The notes under the pieces are model-generated. The model did not search any database and had not been told where the DNA came from. It worked only from the letters and a program-made list of their open reading frames with translations. Source: Rossellomorea marisflavi (GTDB taxonomy: Bacteria; Bacillota; Bacilli; Bacillales; Bacillaceae_B). Taken from it: a DNA stretch of 64,000 bases. Positions within the stretch are counted from its first letter, which is position 1, and each line of letters begins with the position of its first letter. Shown piece after piece: positions 35,816 through 44,853 of this stretch. Position numbers and translations under genes: made by a program. The DNA lies in NCBI GenBank assembly GCA_003667865.1, contig CP033051.1, forward strand, positions 2,005,501-2,069,500, read 5' to 3'.

Positions 35816-36376
35816 TTGCAGTGGAGTAAAACAAAGAAAATGCTAGAAAGCTTTCTGTGTGAAAAGTTAATAGGACGGGTTCATATCTATGCAGCGGTCT
35901 ATCGGAAATTCCATGATCAACCGGGAAGAGTCTGGATTACATTTGATAAGAATGAAATAGTAAGTGCGGCTGATGTTACATATATGATCAAGCATGAAGT
36001 GTTGTATCAACAAATACAAAACGAAAAAGAATTAAAGCCAATACCTTTTTCTACTGATTTTAAGGAAATGTTGAACTCTCCTGAACGACAAGCATTATCT
36101 GATGCTTTTGATGATGCAGAAGACATGCTGTTTAAGCAGGGGGAATTTGCTACCTATCACCTATATAGACCATTTATGAGCTATAATACCCTATCAATCG
36201 AAGAAGCCTTGAGTTCAGAAAACCCAATTGTTCAGGCATATTCTATGTTTGATCGACGCTTAGGTAAAAGAAGGTTACAATCTTTAGAGATAACAACTGA
36301 ATCTCATCCATTGGTCAAAAGGTTTTACGATATTCGTTGCAATGTAGAAGGTATGGGGATTCGGAATAGTTCTTGA
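35816..36376 (+). CDS. Conserved hypothetical protein, SF0329-like
   Basis: 186-residue soluble protein. The N-terminus (KTKKMLESFLCEKLIGRVHIYAAVYR, then QPGRVWITFDKNEI) matches my memory of the SF0329 family of unknown function; I am not certain. No catalytic motif is visible. It starts at TTG 35816 with AGGAG 10 nt upstream. It stands alone and ends in a strong terminator. The pairing with DUF5071 upstream recalls small contact-dependent-toxin immunity clusters, but no toxin is present here. Confidence 0.65.
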   Translation: MQWSKTKKMLESFLCEKLIGRVHIYAAVYRKFHDQPGRVWITFDKNEIVSAADVTYMIKHEVLYQQIQNEKELKPIPFSTDFKEMLNSPERQALSDAFDDAEDMLFKQGEFATYHLYRPFMSYNTLSIEEALSSENPIVQAYSMFDRRLGKRRLQSLEITTESHPLVKRFYDIRCNVEGMGIRNSS

Positions 36377-36411
36377 AAAAATTAAAGACTAACAATTGAA
36401 TATAATATCAG

Positions 36412-36440
36412 GACTTCACTTAATAGGGTGAAGTCTTTTT
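36412..36440 (+). terminator. Intrinsic terminator
   Basis: GACTTCAC, TTAATAGG loop, GTGAAGTC and TTTTT. Confidence 0.85.
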
Positions 36441-36566
36441 GGTCTTCAAATACTAATGTTTTTTCGTGTTTGAAATATTTTTTATTAAAAATAAACAACT
36501 TTTTATTGAAAAACGATAAATAATAATTTAAAATCAATAACATAATAACCAAGTGAGGTGTGTTTC

Positions 36567-37049
36567 ATGAAACAAGTATCAACGTTATTTTTGAAGGGTG
36601 CTGTTATTCTATTAGGGTTGCCTGTTCTCGCTTTGTGTATATTTTTAGTGCCAAAGCTAGGGGAGGTTTCAGCCGAAATCCTTCCACAGTTTGATGTTAT
36701 CCGATATATCGTTCCAGCTATTTTCTGGGCGTCAGCGGTCCCATACTATTATGCCTTGTATCTAGCTTTTATGCTGTTACGTTACATTGACAAGAATGAA
36801 GCTTTTTCGGAGTTATCAGTGAATGCTCTAAAAAAAATCAAATACTGTGCCCTAACAATTAGTGGTTTGCATATACTTGTCCTGCCAATGTTTTATATTT
36901 TTGCGGAGCTTGATGATGCCCCAGGCGTGATCTTCGTGGGGTTGATTGTTCCGTTTGCTTCGATGGTGATTGCAGTATTTGCAGCTGTTCTCCAAAGACT
37001 TTTAGAAGAAGCGATTACAATAAAATCTGAAAATGATTTAACGGTCTGA
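36567..37049 (+). CDS. DUF2975 membrane protein
   Basis: 160-residue protein with four membrane helices (about 10-30, 50-70, 92-112, 120-145) and a short cytoplasmic loop RYIDKNEAFSELSVNALKKIK that is diagnostic for DUF2975. These proteins regularly precede a small YozG-type regulator, as here (9 nt gap), so they probably form a membrane-linked regulatory pair. ATG 36567 follows GAGGTG; the in-frame GTG at 36558 overlaps it. The upstream 100 nt are very AT-rich. Confidence 0.85.
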   Translation: MKQVSTLFLKGAVILLGLPVLALCIFLVPKLGEVSAEILPQFDVIRYIVPAIFWASAVPYYYALYLAFMLLRYIDKNEAFSELSVNALKKIKYCALTISGLHILVLPMFYIFAELDDAPGVIFVGLIVPFASMVIAVFAAVLQRLLEEAITIKSENDLTV

Positions 37050-37058
37050 GGTGATAAC

Positions 37059-37283
37059 ATGGCAATTATTATAAATATTGATGTGATGCTAGCAAAACGG
37101 AAAATGAGCGTAACGGAGCTTTCGGAAAGGGTTGGAATCACGATGGCCAACCTTTCGATATTGAAAAATGGAAAGGCAAAAGCCGTTCGATTGTCAACAT
37201 TAGAGGCAATCTGTAAGGCTTTAGATTGTCAGCCTGGAGATTTGTTGGAGTATCGACCGGAAGAAGATAGTGAAGAGGAGTAA
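37059..37283 (+). CDS. yozG: YozG-like XRE-family helix-turn-helix regulator
   Basis: 74-residue HTH protein: ISVTELSERVGITMANLSILKNGKAKAVRLSTLEAICKALDCQPGDLLEY-type layout, which is the Cro/CI fold of the YozG group (the actual first helix here is KMSVTELSERVG). The tail is acidic. It is co-transcribed with the DUF2975 membrane protein and probably represses their common promoter. GAGGTGATAAC precedes ATG 37059. Confidence 0.85.
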   Translation: MAIIINIDVMLAKRKMSVTELSERVGITMANLSILKNGKAKAVRLSTLEAICKALDCQPGDLLEYRPEEDSEEE

Positions 37284-37394
37284 GGGCGTTTTAATAACTT
37301 TGAAAAGGGAAAAATGATGATATTCCAATAAAGCCGATTTAATAGTCATACTTTAAGTTCCTTCTAATCAGTCATTCATAAAATGTTTTGAATA

Positions 37395-37447
37395 AAGGGC
37401 CTAACCTTTGATGTTTACTACTATAGTCCATCAAAGGTCAGGCCCTT
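37395..37447. terminator. Bidirectional terminator between yozG-like and chemoreceptor genes
   Basis: AAGGGCCTAACCTTTGATG pairs with CATCAAAGGTCAGGCCCTT (one mismatch) around a 15-nt loop, with T-run on the plus side and A/T-rich DNA on the other. It serves the two converging units. Confidence 0.85.
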
Positions 37448-37485
37448 TTTCTTTATATTACTTTAGTACAATCTGTTTTTTTATC

Positions 37486-39177
37486 TTATAACTTAAATCG
37501 ACTAACAAGCCTATTTAACTCTTCAGCCATAGAAGACAAGGACTGTGCAGAAGCATTAATCTCTTCTGTTGAAGCCAATTGCTCTTCCGTTGATGCTGCT
37601 ACTTCTTCTGAGACAGATGCGTTACCTTGTGCCAGCCCAGTAATTTCATTTGCAGATGCAGCAACTTCCTGAATGCTAGCTGAAATTTCTTGAACGGTTG
37701 CAGTAACTTCCTCGATTTGTGGAGTAATGTCCTTTGTACGATCTAAAATTACGGTGAATTTGTTTGAAGTTTCTTGAGAAACCTTTACACCATTTTCTGC
37801 ATTCTGCATGACTTCACTCATAATCGTTACGGATTCTGCTGTATCCTTTTGGATGATCGTGATTAGCGAAGCAATATTTTCTGTAGACTCTTTTGATTGC
37901 TCTGCTAGTTTTCTTACTTCATCCGCTACGACAGCAAATCCTTTTCCATGTTCTCCAGCTCTTGCAGCTTCGATGGCGGCATTCAAGGCTAACAGGTTGG
38001 TTTGCTCTGCAATCGCACTAATAACACTAAGAATTTCTCCAATTTCCTTTGAACGTTCTGATAATAAGGAGATAACATCATTTGATTTCCTTACAGACTC
38101 ATGAATAAACTTCATCTGTTCTACATTATCAGTAACGATTCTGCCACCATCTTCAGCTTCTAGAGTGGTTTGTCTTGATAATTCTGTAACAGTAGAGGCA
38201 CTTTCAGAAATTCGTAGGACTCCTTGAAGAACCTCTTGTAAGGCTTCTGTGTTTTGATTAAGCTTTTTGGTTGTAACATCGGTTCCACTAGCAATCTCTT
38301 GAATGGAGTAGGAAATGGTTTCGGATGCTTTACTAGATTCTTCTGCACTCGCAGTTAATTGTTCGGCAGATGCAGCAACCTGAGAAGAATTTTCTGCGAT
38401 TCCACTAATCATGTCTCTTAAGTTTTCCGTCATGGTTTCAAAAGATTGGTTTAAGTAATACACCTCATCTTTCGTCTTGATGGTTACTTTTTCTACATCT
38501 AAGTCACCTGAAGCAACTGCATTTGCAATCTTACCTAACTTTTGAAGTGGTCTCGAAATGAAATAGGAAATGATGACACCGCATACGATTGCTAAAACGG
38601 TTGCGATAAGACTTAATATAAGGACTTGGGTTAGCGCAGACTCTGAATTGTTCATTGTATCACTTACTCTTGGAACCATGATGTCATCACGTAACCATGC
38701 TTTAAACGATTCCGTATCCTCAGTTAAGGCAGTGGTAATGGGAACGATTTCTTTAAGTCCGTCTGCTAGTGCCTGATCCTTGTTTGATTTAGCAGAATCC
38801 ATTATTTGATTCGCAACATCTCTAAATTGATTATTACTCTCTTGAATCTTATCTAGCCGGTCCTGTGTCTCTTGTAAAGTTCCCAGTTCTCTACCGGTTT
38901 GAATCAGTTCATTAATCCTTGAGTTTGTTTCATTAAGTGAGGTTTTGTAGATAGGATCGTCATATAACATGTATGCTCTGTAATACCCAACTTGTAGAGC
39001 AGAATCCTTTTGAATTTCTAGTGCGATTGAGTGTAGCTCTGAAACAGTACCAATGACATATTTATATGAGGTATTCGATTCTTGCATATTCTGATAAGCA
39101 AAAAAGGATGATAGACCAAAAATGAATGAAACAATTAGAAAACTACTGATTAGCTTTTGTCTAATGGATATTTTCAT
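37486..39177 (-). CDS. Methyl-accepting chemotaxis protein
   Basis: 563-residue chemoreceptor. TM1 is at about 11-31, a four-helix-bundle (4HB-type) sensor covers 32-185, TM2 about 187-208, HAMP about 209-260, and the long cytoplasmic coiled coil has the signalling tip [34 protein letters not shown]-type sequence near 375-410, which contacts CheA and CheW. The start overlaps the cheW stop (ATGA, 39174-39177). Expression is likely set by the c-di-GMP riboswitch ahead of cheW. The ligand is unknown. Confidence 0.95.
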   Translation of the reverse strand: MKISIRQKLISSFLIVSFIFGLSSFFAYQNMQESNTSYKYVIGTVSELHSIALEIQKDSALQVGYYRAYMLYDDPIYKTSLNETNSRINELIQTGRELGTLQETQDRLDKIQESNNQFRDVANQIMDSAKSNKDQALADGLKEIVPITTALTEDTESFKAWLRDDIMVPRVSDTMNNSESALTQVLILSLIATVLAIVCGVIISYFISRPLQKLGKIANAVASGDLDVEKVTIKTKDEVYYLNQSFETMTENLRDMISGIAENSSQVAASAEQLTASAEESSKASETISYSIQEIASGTDVTTKKLNQNTEALQEVLQGVLRISESASTVTELSRQTTLEAEDGGRIVTDNVEQMKFIHESVRKSNDVISLLSERSKEIGEILSVISAIAEQTNLLALNAAIEAARAGEHGKGFAVVADEVRKLAEQSKESTENIASLITIIQKDTAESVTIMSEVMQNAENGVKVSQETSNKFTVILDRTKDITPQIEEVTATVQEISASIQEVAASANEITGLAQGNASVSEEVAASTEEQLASTEEINASAQSLSSMAEELNRLVSRFKL

Positions 39178-39662
39178 ACTAGGTTTATATCTCCTTGAGG
39201 ATTTTTACTATGCAGAGTGATTTGACTTCGAACATAATCAATATCTGTTAAGCTATTTAAAAACCTAGCAATGTTTATAAGGGAAACTAAGCCAGCTTCA
39301 GTTTGAAGGACGCCATCAAAGATTTGAATTCCTTCTACATTCACACTTTGTAAGGCCATTATTTCATCGGCAGAATGTGAAACAATTTCTTTTGCCTCAT
39401 CTACTAAAAGTGCGAGCTGTTGTCCCTCATTTTCTATTAATACAAATCTTGAAGTGTCACAAAGTGTTGTTTTTGTGCTATACAAAATCATGTTCATATC
39501 AAAAATGGGTAAAATTCCTTCTCTAATACTTACCAAACCCGAAACATATTCAGGCATCATTGGAATAGGAGTGGATGGTGTCACTTTCTCAATCGAAGTG
39601 ACGCGATTGATTGGTAATCCAAAATCTACAGAGTTGACGGTTATAATTAATTGTTGTTCCAT
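39174..39662 (-). CDS. cheW: CheW-domain adaptor protein
   Basis: 162-residue single CheW domain ([21 protein letters not shown], then [15 protein letters not shown] and the [10 protein letters not shown] strand). CheW couples chemoreceptors to the CheA kinase. The translational coupling to the chemoreceptor gene makes it a dedicated adaptor; the main cheW of the cell is presumably elsewhere. AGGAGGTAACC lies directly before ATG 39662 on the minus strand. The leader of about 250 nt contains the riboswitch and its terminator. Confidence 0.9.
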   Translation of the reverse strand: MEQQLIITVNSVDFGLPINRVTSIEKVTPSTPIPMMPEYVSGLVSIREGILPIFDMNMILYSTKTTLCDTSRFVLIENEGQQLALLVDEAKEIVSHSADEIMALQSVNVEGIQIFDGVLQTEAGLVSLINIARFLNSLTDIDYVRSQITLHSKNPQGDINLV

Positions 39663-39788
39663 GGTTACCTCCTGATAATCGTTGTAAAATAGATTGTGAG
39701 CTTTAAATAAAATTTAATAGGGTACATGTATTGCAGAATTTCGTTGCTTACTAGAATAATCACTTCTTACATACGGTTCATTTCATAG

Positions 39789-39815
39789 AAAAAAGGCCTA
39801 GAAGAATCTAGACCT
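39789..39815 (-). terminator. Riboswitch-linked intrinsic terminator
   Basis: On the minus strand AGGTCTAG, ATTCTT, CTAGGCCT then TTTTTT. It lies 13 nt downstream of the aptamer and 127 nt upstream of cheW, so it is positioned to make cheW-MCP transcription depend on ligand binding. Confidence 0.85.
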
Positions 39816-39827
39816 TGATTGCTAGTG

Positions 39828-39915
39828 TTCTTCGGTAACTAGGCTGCCATAACAGTAAATGTCTTAGGCCCTCAGCTTTGCGTCCTTACCTTTCGATAAG
39901 TTTGCCATTATCGGT
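39828..39915 (-). promoter_or_regulatory. Cyclic di-GMP-I (GEMM-I) riboswitch
   Basis: Reading the minus strand from 39915 down, all conserved blocks occur in order: GGCAAAC; a stem CTTATC-GAAA-GGTAAG closed by the GNRA tetraloop; GGACGCAAAGC; GGCCTAAG; a variable stem; TATGGCAGCC; and GTTACCG. These are the signature of the c-di-GMP-I aptamer, including the tetraloop receptor (CCTAAG/TATGG). It is followed by a terminator and then the cheW-MCP operon. Whether ligand switches the genes on or off cannot be decided by eye. Confidence 0.93.
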
Positions 39916-40249
39916 TTCAGCTATGTAATTGAAATGGTAAGCTAATGATGATATTCACAACTATTTCTGAAGTCTTGAAATGAAAATTTTTAACAGCAAC
40001 TATGAAAAGTCGTTAGGACTAAAACACTATAAAATTCACTTAGAATTCAAGAACATTTGTTAATTATAGGTACATGGTCCTTATTAGTCAACAGCAAAAT
40101 ACTTTATGGAAATATTTGATAGAAAATTAATCTTAACTAGGCTAAGACATTCAATCAAACGTTTGTTCAAATAAAAAAATCAAAGCAAAAATCCCGTCAT
40201 ACTAAGGAATGAATAATATAGAGGGACGGACCTCTAAGGGGGTGTTGTA

Positions 40250-40441
40250 ATGACCAATCAGGATTGTCCATTATGTAGGAAAGAGAATAAGTGTGGAATA
40301 CACTCGAATGAGCCATTGAATTGCTGGTGTACAAAAGAAACATTTCCAGAAGAGCTTCTTGATCTTGTTCCAGATGAAAGTAAAAGAAAACAATGCATAT
40401 GTAAAGATTGTTTAAATACATTTAAAAAGGAGCCAAAATAA
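40250..40441 (+). CDS. Cysteine-rich CWC-family small protein
   Basis: 63-residue protein with eight Cys: CPLC, C, CWCTKETFPEELLDLVP, CICKDC. The central CWC and the paired CxxC motifs identify the small zinc-binding CWC family of unknown function. AAGGGGGTG precedes ATG 40250. It is divergent from the riboswitch leader, about 330 nt away; the interval (39921-40249) shows no other gene. Confidence 0.8.
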   Translation: MTNQDCPLCRKENKCGIHSNEPLNCWCTKETFPEELLDLVPDESKRKQCICKDCLNTFKKEPK

Positions 40442-40636
40442 TTTAGAGTTATAATGTAAAGAAGCCATCTTTTTTACAAAATTAAATAGATTGAAATTAC
40501 GAAATAGTGTAAAGTGCTAGCCTAATATGTTACATTTGTGACAAGAACTCTTCCATTGAAAAGTCTTAAGATTCAATCAAGTTTCTTTGATGGGAATAGT
40601 AGAAAAAATCTTAACGAAGGGAAGGGTGAAGTAGTC

Positions 40637-41407
40637 ATGAATAATCAAAAAATAGTAAATCGTGAAGAAATAGAGAAAAAAGAACTGTATCATCAGATTG
40701 TTGAATATTCATTTGAAACGACCATCATTCATTCAGATCATAAGGTGTTATACATCAATGATGCCGGAGTTCAATTCATGAAAGCCGGAAAGAAAGAGGA
40801 TTTAATTGGTGCTAATGTTGTAGATGTTTTTGAAGAGGAATATCGGGATTTTATTGTTGAAAGAATTCGAGAAGGTGAAGAGAAGGGGATTGTTGGTGAG
40901 TTAGTGGAAACGATCGTATACCGTGCTGATGGTGCAAAAGTTGAGGTCGATCTATACTGTCATCCTGTAGATTATGGAGATAGTAAAGCTATTCAAACAA
41001 TCATTCGAGATATCACCCCTCGTAAAAATGTTGAGAGAGATTTAATTAAGGTCATGACACCTATTGTCCCTATATATGATGGAATTGCTGTTCTGCCACT
41101 TGTAGGTAATGTTGATGAAGAACGCGCTCTCCAATTATTAGATAGCTTACCTCCCAAGGTTCAGAAGCAGGAAATGGATTATCTTATTATAGATGTTTCC
41201 GGTATTTATAATATAGATGCTACGGTTTTAGACTTCTTATTCAAATTTAACGCTATGCTACGATTATTAGGTGTATCTCCAATCTGTACAGGAGTTAGAC
41301 CAGAACTTGCACTCAAACTGGTACATACATACAGCGACAATGATATTCTGTCATTACATACAATGCCCAATGTAAAGGAAGCATTGAAATACTTAATGGA
41401 TCGATAA
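40637..41407 (+). CDS. PAS-STAS protein, RsbR-like stressosome paralogue
   Basis: 256-residue protein. An N-terminal PAS domain (about 15-130; YHQIVEYSFETTIIHSDHKVLYIN, IIRDITPRK) is followed by a STAS domain (about 140-256; VPIYDGIAVLPLVGNVDEERA, LIIDVSGIYNIDATVLDFLF). The STAS phrase is that of RsbR-type stressosome proteins. The phosphorylatable position in DVSG is Ser instead of the usual Thr. It may feed an additional signal into the SigB stressosome. ATG 40637 has GAAGGGTGA upstream; an earlier in-frame ATG at 40538 has none. A perfect hairpin terminator follows. Confidence 0.8.
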   Translation: MNNQKIVNREEIEKKELYHQIVEYSFETTIIHSDHKVLYINDAGVQFMKAGKKEDLIGANVVDVFEEEYRDFIVERIREGEEKGIVGELVETIVYRADGAKVEVDLYCHPVDYGDSKAIQTIIRDITPRKNVERDLIKVMTPIVPIYDGIAVLPLVGNVDEERALQLLDSLPPKVQKQEMDYLIIDVSGIYNIDATVLDFLFKFNAMLRLLGVSPICTGVRPELALKLVHTYSDNDILSLHTMPNVKEALKYLMDR

Positions 41408-41409
41408 GA

Positions 41410-41436
41410 GGGACGGACCTGGTTGAGGTCCGTCCC
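41410..41436. terminator. Perfect 11-bp terminator hairpin
   Basis: GGGACGGACCT, GGTTG, AGGTCCGTCCC then TTT. The stem ends 1 nt before the stop of the converging minus-strand gene. A half copy (GAGGGACGGACCT) is at 40219-40231, so it may be a mobile or copied hairpin. Confidence 0.75.
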
Positions 41437-41437
41437 T

Positions 41438-41755
41438 TTACATTTTCTGTATGGTAACGATTTGTGTAATCGGAACACCTTGCATCGGAAGTAATTCTTT
41501 TAGTTGATCTGTAATCACATTAATATAGTCCATGTTATCTTTAAAGCCGTAACGCTCTTTAAGGTTAATGTCAAAGTTGCACTTGATTTGTAGCACAATA
41601 TCACCTTTGCGTTCAAAGGGCTCGGAGACTGTTTGGACATCGAATACGTTACCGTTTTTACTATAAGCATTTATTGTTTTCGAAGCGTGTTGCTTGTAGT
41701 TTTTTACCGCTTTTGGAATATAGGAAAAGGTTACATAACCTGTTGTGTTAATCAT
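41438..41755 (-). CDS. Conserved hypothetical small protein
   Basis: 105-residue soluble protein (INTTGYVTFSYIPKAVKNYKQH at the start, IVLQIKCNFDINLKERYGFK in the middle). Alternating hydrophobic residues suggest a beta-rich fold. No family recognised. I chose the ATG at 41755 because GAGGTGT stands 6 nt upstream; an in-frame ATG at 41770 lies before this site. It converges on the PAS-STAS gene. Confidence 0.6.
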   Translation of the reverse strand: MINTTGYVTFSYIPKAVKNYKQHASKTINAYSKNGNVFDVQTVSEPFERKGDIVLQIKCNFDINLKERYGFKDNMDYINVITDQLKELLPMQGVPITQIVTIQKM

Positions 41756-41893
41756 AGGACACCTCAACATTATTTGATTTCATAAGTATATCAAAAGATG
41801 CGCTAGAGATTAAGAATAGAAGATAGTAAATATCTGTTAGAGGTATGTCGATGTAAAAGATAGAAGGTACTTTGCAACTTGGGGGAACGACAT

Positions 41894-42388
41894 ATGAAAA
41901 AAGACAAACTAATCATCCCGACAACATTAGGAGAGATTGAATCAGAAATTTCGTACTCAAGGGAAACCCCTGAAGATGGTTTTTCTTTATTTAATATGGG
42001 AGTAGATATTTTACCAATAGCTGTGAGTGGAAATGAACGTTACAGCAAGGATCCATTTGTTGATATCAACATCAATCACGACCACATCATGAAAATGACA
42101 TTTGCACTCGACCGTATTAATACGAAAAAAGCGAGTATTCTTGAGGAGAAGGATTACTATCATCTGAAAATAGTTGAGATGGTTCGAGTGCCTGGTAATA
42201 AACAATTAGCCTTAAGAGTAACGATTGACATGAGTCTTGCGAAGATCATGTTCAAAGGAAAACCATCGGAACAAGAAATTCTAAAAAAAGCTAGAGTTGA
42301 AATGGCAGCGAATCAATCACAATTTAGTCCGAATGCAGATGGTAGGATGTCGAAGGGGACTTACTATGGGTGGGGTGGCTCGCGATAG
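41894..42388 (+). CDS. Conserved hypothetical protein
   Basis: 164-residue soluble protein without recognised family. The middle has an alternating beta-like pattern (PFVDININHDHIMKMTFALDRI) and the C-terminus is Gly/Ser/Tyr-rich (MSKGTYYGWGGSR), possibly disordered. ATG 41894 has GGGGGA upstream; the in-frame TTG at 41879 immediately precedes that site. Divergent from the 105-residue gene; a weak terminator follows. Confidence 0.6.
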   Translation: MKKDKLIIPTTLGEIESEISYSRETPEDGFSLFNMGVDILPIAVSGNERYSKDPFVDININHDHIMKMTFALDRINTKKASILEEKDYYHLKIVEMVRVPGNKQLALRVTIDMSLAKIMFKGKPSEQEILKKARVEMAANQSQFSPNADGRMSKGTYYGWGGSR

Positions 42389-42417
42389 GTAGGTTTGTGA
42401 AAAGAATAATTCGTTAA

Positions 42418-42447
42418 GGGGGTGGTCAGTATTGATCATCCTTTTTT
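42418..42447 (+). terminator. Intrinsic terminator
   Basis: GGGTGGTCA, GTAT, TGATCATCC with wobbles, then TTTTTT. Confidence 0.65.
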
Positions 42448-42561
42448 GTTTTGGGATGTTGCTTGAGTGAGTGTGGATGGAGTTCGTTTGGTAAAAGTGC
42501 TTTGAAAATGAATTGAGATATTGGTTCTAACTAGTGTTGGTGAATACATTTTTTGGTAAAA

Positions 42562-42666
42562 TGCACAAGTTTGTTAAAAAGATGCACAAGTTTAGCCAGG
42601 AGGTGCACAAGTTTGCAGAAAAGAGTAACAAGATTCTCTTTTTGAAGCACAAGTTTTCCTGTCGTG
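42562..42666 (+). repeat. 21-bp tandem repeat, about 5 units
   Basis: The word GCACAAGTTT recurs at 42563, 42584, 42605 and 42647, exactly 21, 21 and 42 nt apart; the unit at 42625 is degenerate. It sits in the 440-nt gap 42389-42829, which otherwise holds only a terminator and a promoter-like AT stretch. A 66-codon frame (42534-42734) turns it into heptads (MHKFVKK, MHKFSQE, VHKFAEK) but has no ribosome binding site. Confidence 0.6.
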
Positions 42667-42829
42667 CGAATTCTGCCCCCGAATCCTGGACCAACGATGC
42701 GAGGGATACACCAATCGTCTATCGTTTTTCGTAGCAGAAGTAAAAGACTAAATTTATCTAGTACCCAACGAGCTCCTACTATATAATAATGAAGGCAAGT
42801 TTAAATTAGGTATATTTGGAGATAAAAAC

Positions 42830-44398
42830 ATGAATCATGAACTTTCAGGATTTATTATTGCTACCTTTTTAGGTGGACTATTAAGTCTTATTCTATGTAT
42901 CTATGCATCCATTAAAATTAAACATTCTGCAGGTGGGAAATACTATATTTTGGTGACTGCGATGTCTTCGTTTTTTACCTTTTCATACGGCTTTGAATTG
43001 TTAAGTCAAGGACTGGATCAGAAAATGCTATGGGTGAAGATGGAGTATCTTGCCTTACCTTTTATTCCCGTCTTTATTTTTCTGATGTGTCTTGATTATG
43101 TCGGGAAAAAGCTTAGACGAGCTGTTAGTTTTCTATTATTTGCGATACCGGTGATTACGATTTCCTTAAACTCAACAAACGAGTGGCATTATTTGTACTA
43201 TTCTTCGGTTTCTTTAACAACGAATACCCCTTATCCAATACTACAGCTTGAAGGTGGAGTGGGCTTTATCATTCACTCGATCTTTTTGTATTCATTGGTG
43301 ATGGCTAGTATGGTCCTTCTGCTATTGGAACTAATTAATACGTCATCAACGAAATTTAAAATGCAAATCATTCTAATGGTAACAGGTCTGATGATTCCAA
43401 TTATTGCGAGTATCCTTTATGTGTTTGGGCTAAGTCCTAATGGGATTGATATTGGACCAGTATTCATGTGTGTATCGTTTGTTTTTCATGGAATTGCGTT
43501 ATTTTCTTTTAAAATGTTTGACGTTATTCCCGTTGCTAGAAAGCAAGTATTTGAGAGTATGTCAGAAGGGGTATTGGTTATCAATCAAATGGAGATGATC
43601 CTAGATTATAATCAGTCGATGATGGGGGTTATCCCAACTCTGAACGCAACGGCTATAGGGCAGAATGTCGTGCAAGTTCTGGGTGATAACGAGGATCTTC
43701 TTTACTTAGTGAGGAACAAAAAAGAAGCACATGGTCAGACGATTAAGGTAGGAAAAACAACATACTATGAAGTTAAATGTGTGCCATTAAAAAACCGTCA
43801 TCATGTTCAAATTGGTAAAATTATAACCTTTATCAATGTCACGAAACGAGTGCTGCTAGAGCAGCAGTTAACAGAATTGGCGAGTATGGACGGATTAACG
43901 CAGATTTATAATCGAGCTACGTTTCTATGCAAATCTGAGGAGCTTCTTAAAAAAGAACCATTAGTATCAATTTTGATGTTTGATATTGATCATTTTAAGA
44001 GAGTGAATGATACGTATGGACATTTTGCAGGGGATGAAGTACTCCAGCACTTTGTACGAGTTGTAAAATCATGCTTGCGTGAGGAAGATCTTTTCGGACG
44101 ATTTGGTGGCGAGGAGTTTGTGATTTGTATGCCAAACACATCCATAGACGAAGCAAGTACCATCGCTGAAACCATTTGTCATTCCATAGCAACTTCAACT
44201 TTGGCTGCTGAGGAGTATGAGGTGACTGTAACGACAAGCATTGGGATATCCAGCTCTTCTCAACTAGATAAAGAATCAACCGTCTCTTTATTAATTCGTC
44301 AGGCAGATGAAGCACTTTATCGAGCTAAGGAAAAAGGAAGAAACTGTGTTGTACAATTCGAATCTCAGCCACAGGTTCCAGATATGTTAAAAGCTTAG
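42830..44398 (+). CDS. 7TM-PAS-GGDEF diguanylate cyclase
   Basis: 522-residue membrane enzyme. An N-terminal histidine-kinase-type 7TM sensor covers about 1-230, a PAS-like domain about 240-345 and a GGDEF domain about 355-515. The active site is GGEEF at 426-430 (active GGDEF variant), and an inhibitory I-site RxxD (REED, 417-420) stands five residues before it, so product feedback is expected. It makes c-di-GMP, the ligand of the riboswitch 3 kb away. A hairpin terminator begins at the stop codon. ATG 42830 has a weak TTTGGAGAT ribosome binding site. Confidence 0.92.
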   Translation: MNHELSGFIIATFLGGLLSLILCIYASIKIKHSAGGKYYILVTAMSSFFTFSYGFELLSQGLDQKMLWVKMEYLALPFIPVFIFLMCLDYVGKKLRRAVSFLLFAIPVITISLNSTNEWHYLYYSSVSLTTNTPYPILQLEGGVGFIIHSIFLYSLVMASMVLLLLELINTSSTKFKMQIILMVTGLMIPIIASILYVFGLSPNGIDIGPVFMCVSFVFHGIALFSFKMFDVIPVARKQVFESMSEGVLVINQMEMILDYNQSMMGVIPTLNATAIGQNVVQVLGDNEDLLYLVRNKKEAHGQTIKVGKTTYYEVKCVPLKNRHHVQIGKIITFINVTKRVLLEQQLTELASMDGLTQIYNRATFLCKSEELLKKEPLVSILMFDIDHFKRVNDTYGHFAGDEVLQHFVRVVKSCLREEDLFGRFGGEEFVICMPNTSIDEASTIAETICHSIATSTLAAEEYEVTVTTSIGISSSSQLDKESTVSLLIRQADEALYRAKEKGRNCVVQFESQPQVPDMLKA

Positions 44399-44421
44399 TC
44401 CAGAGGGGGCTAAGCTTTTTT
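44391..44421 (+). terminator. Intrinsic terminator after the diguanylate cyclase gene
   Basis: AAGCTTAG, 11-nt loop, CTAAGCTT, T-run; the stop codon lies inside the stem. Confidence 0.8.
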
Positions 44422-44436
44422 GTTGTGGCTCATGGT

Positions 44437-44463
44437 GGGTCGTGGGGACAGGTTCCTTGTCCC
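44437..44463. repeat. 27-bp intergenic repeat, full copy
   Basis: GGGTCGTGGGGACAGGT followed by TCCTTGTCCC; differs by one base from the reverse complement of the copy at 50954. Confidence 0.75.
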
Positions 44464-44555
44464 AGTAAATAAATATCCATTTTTTTCTAATTACATGAAA
44501 CCAATTGATCATAAGCTACGTAGATTATGTAAATGATTTCTAAGGAGAGAATGAT

Positions 44556-44732
44556 ATGGGACTATTTAAGGATCGTATGAAGAAACGGAAGGAAAAAAGG
44601 GTTTTTAAGAGACACGGTTCAGACAATATAACAATGCTTGATGTCATTGTAGACGGATTTATTATTTTTGGGGACATCATCATTTCACTCATTCTTAGAC
44701 TTTTCCGGATTGTAGTTAACATTTACAACTAA
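44556..44732 (+). CDS. Small membrane protein (58 aa)
   Basis: 58-codon gene with a strong ribosome binding site (TAAGGAGAGA, 8 nt before ATG 44556). The first 20 residues are very basic (MGLFKDRMKKRKEKRVFKRH); residues 28-55 are hydrophobic with two Asp (MLDVIVDGFIIFGDIIISLIL), giving one membrane helix or amphipathic segment. Unrecognised family. It stands alone between the diguanylate cyclase and the YjcZ-like peptide; the following 240 nt hold only a GGGCG/CGCCC hairpin. Confidence 0.6.
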   Translation: MGLFKDRMKKRKEKRVFKRHGSDNITMLDVIVDGFIIFGDIIISLILRLFRIVVNIYN

Positions 44733-44853
44733 GCTTATAGATGAATTAACGTTATAAATCTAATTTTATTATTATGGTTGTCTGCCTTTCCTTATTGTTT
44801 TTTCGGACATATACTGTCTTAACCGTATGATAAGTGAGCCTTCCACCTCACCC

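Noticed and set aside
40219-40231. Copy of the 27-bp repeat at GAGGGACGGACCT
   Set aside because: It matches the local terminator arm at 41410 rather than the dispersed element consensus.
42534-42734. 66-codon frame containing heptad-like repeats
   Set aside because: No ribosome binding site, weak start, and the content follows from a 21-bp DNA repeat.
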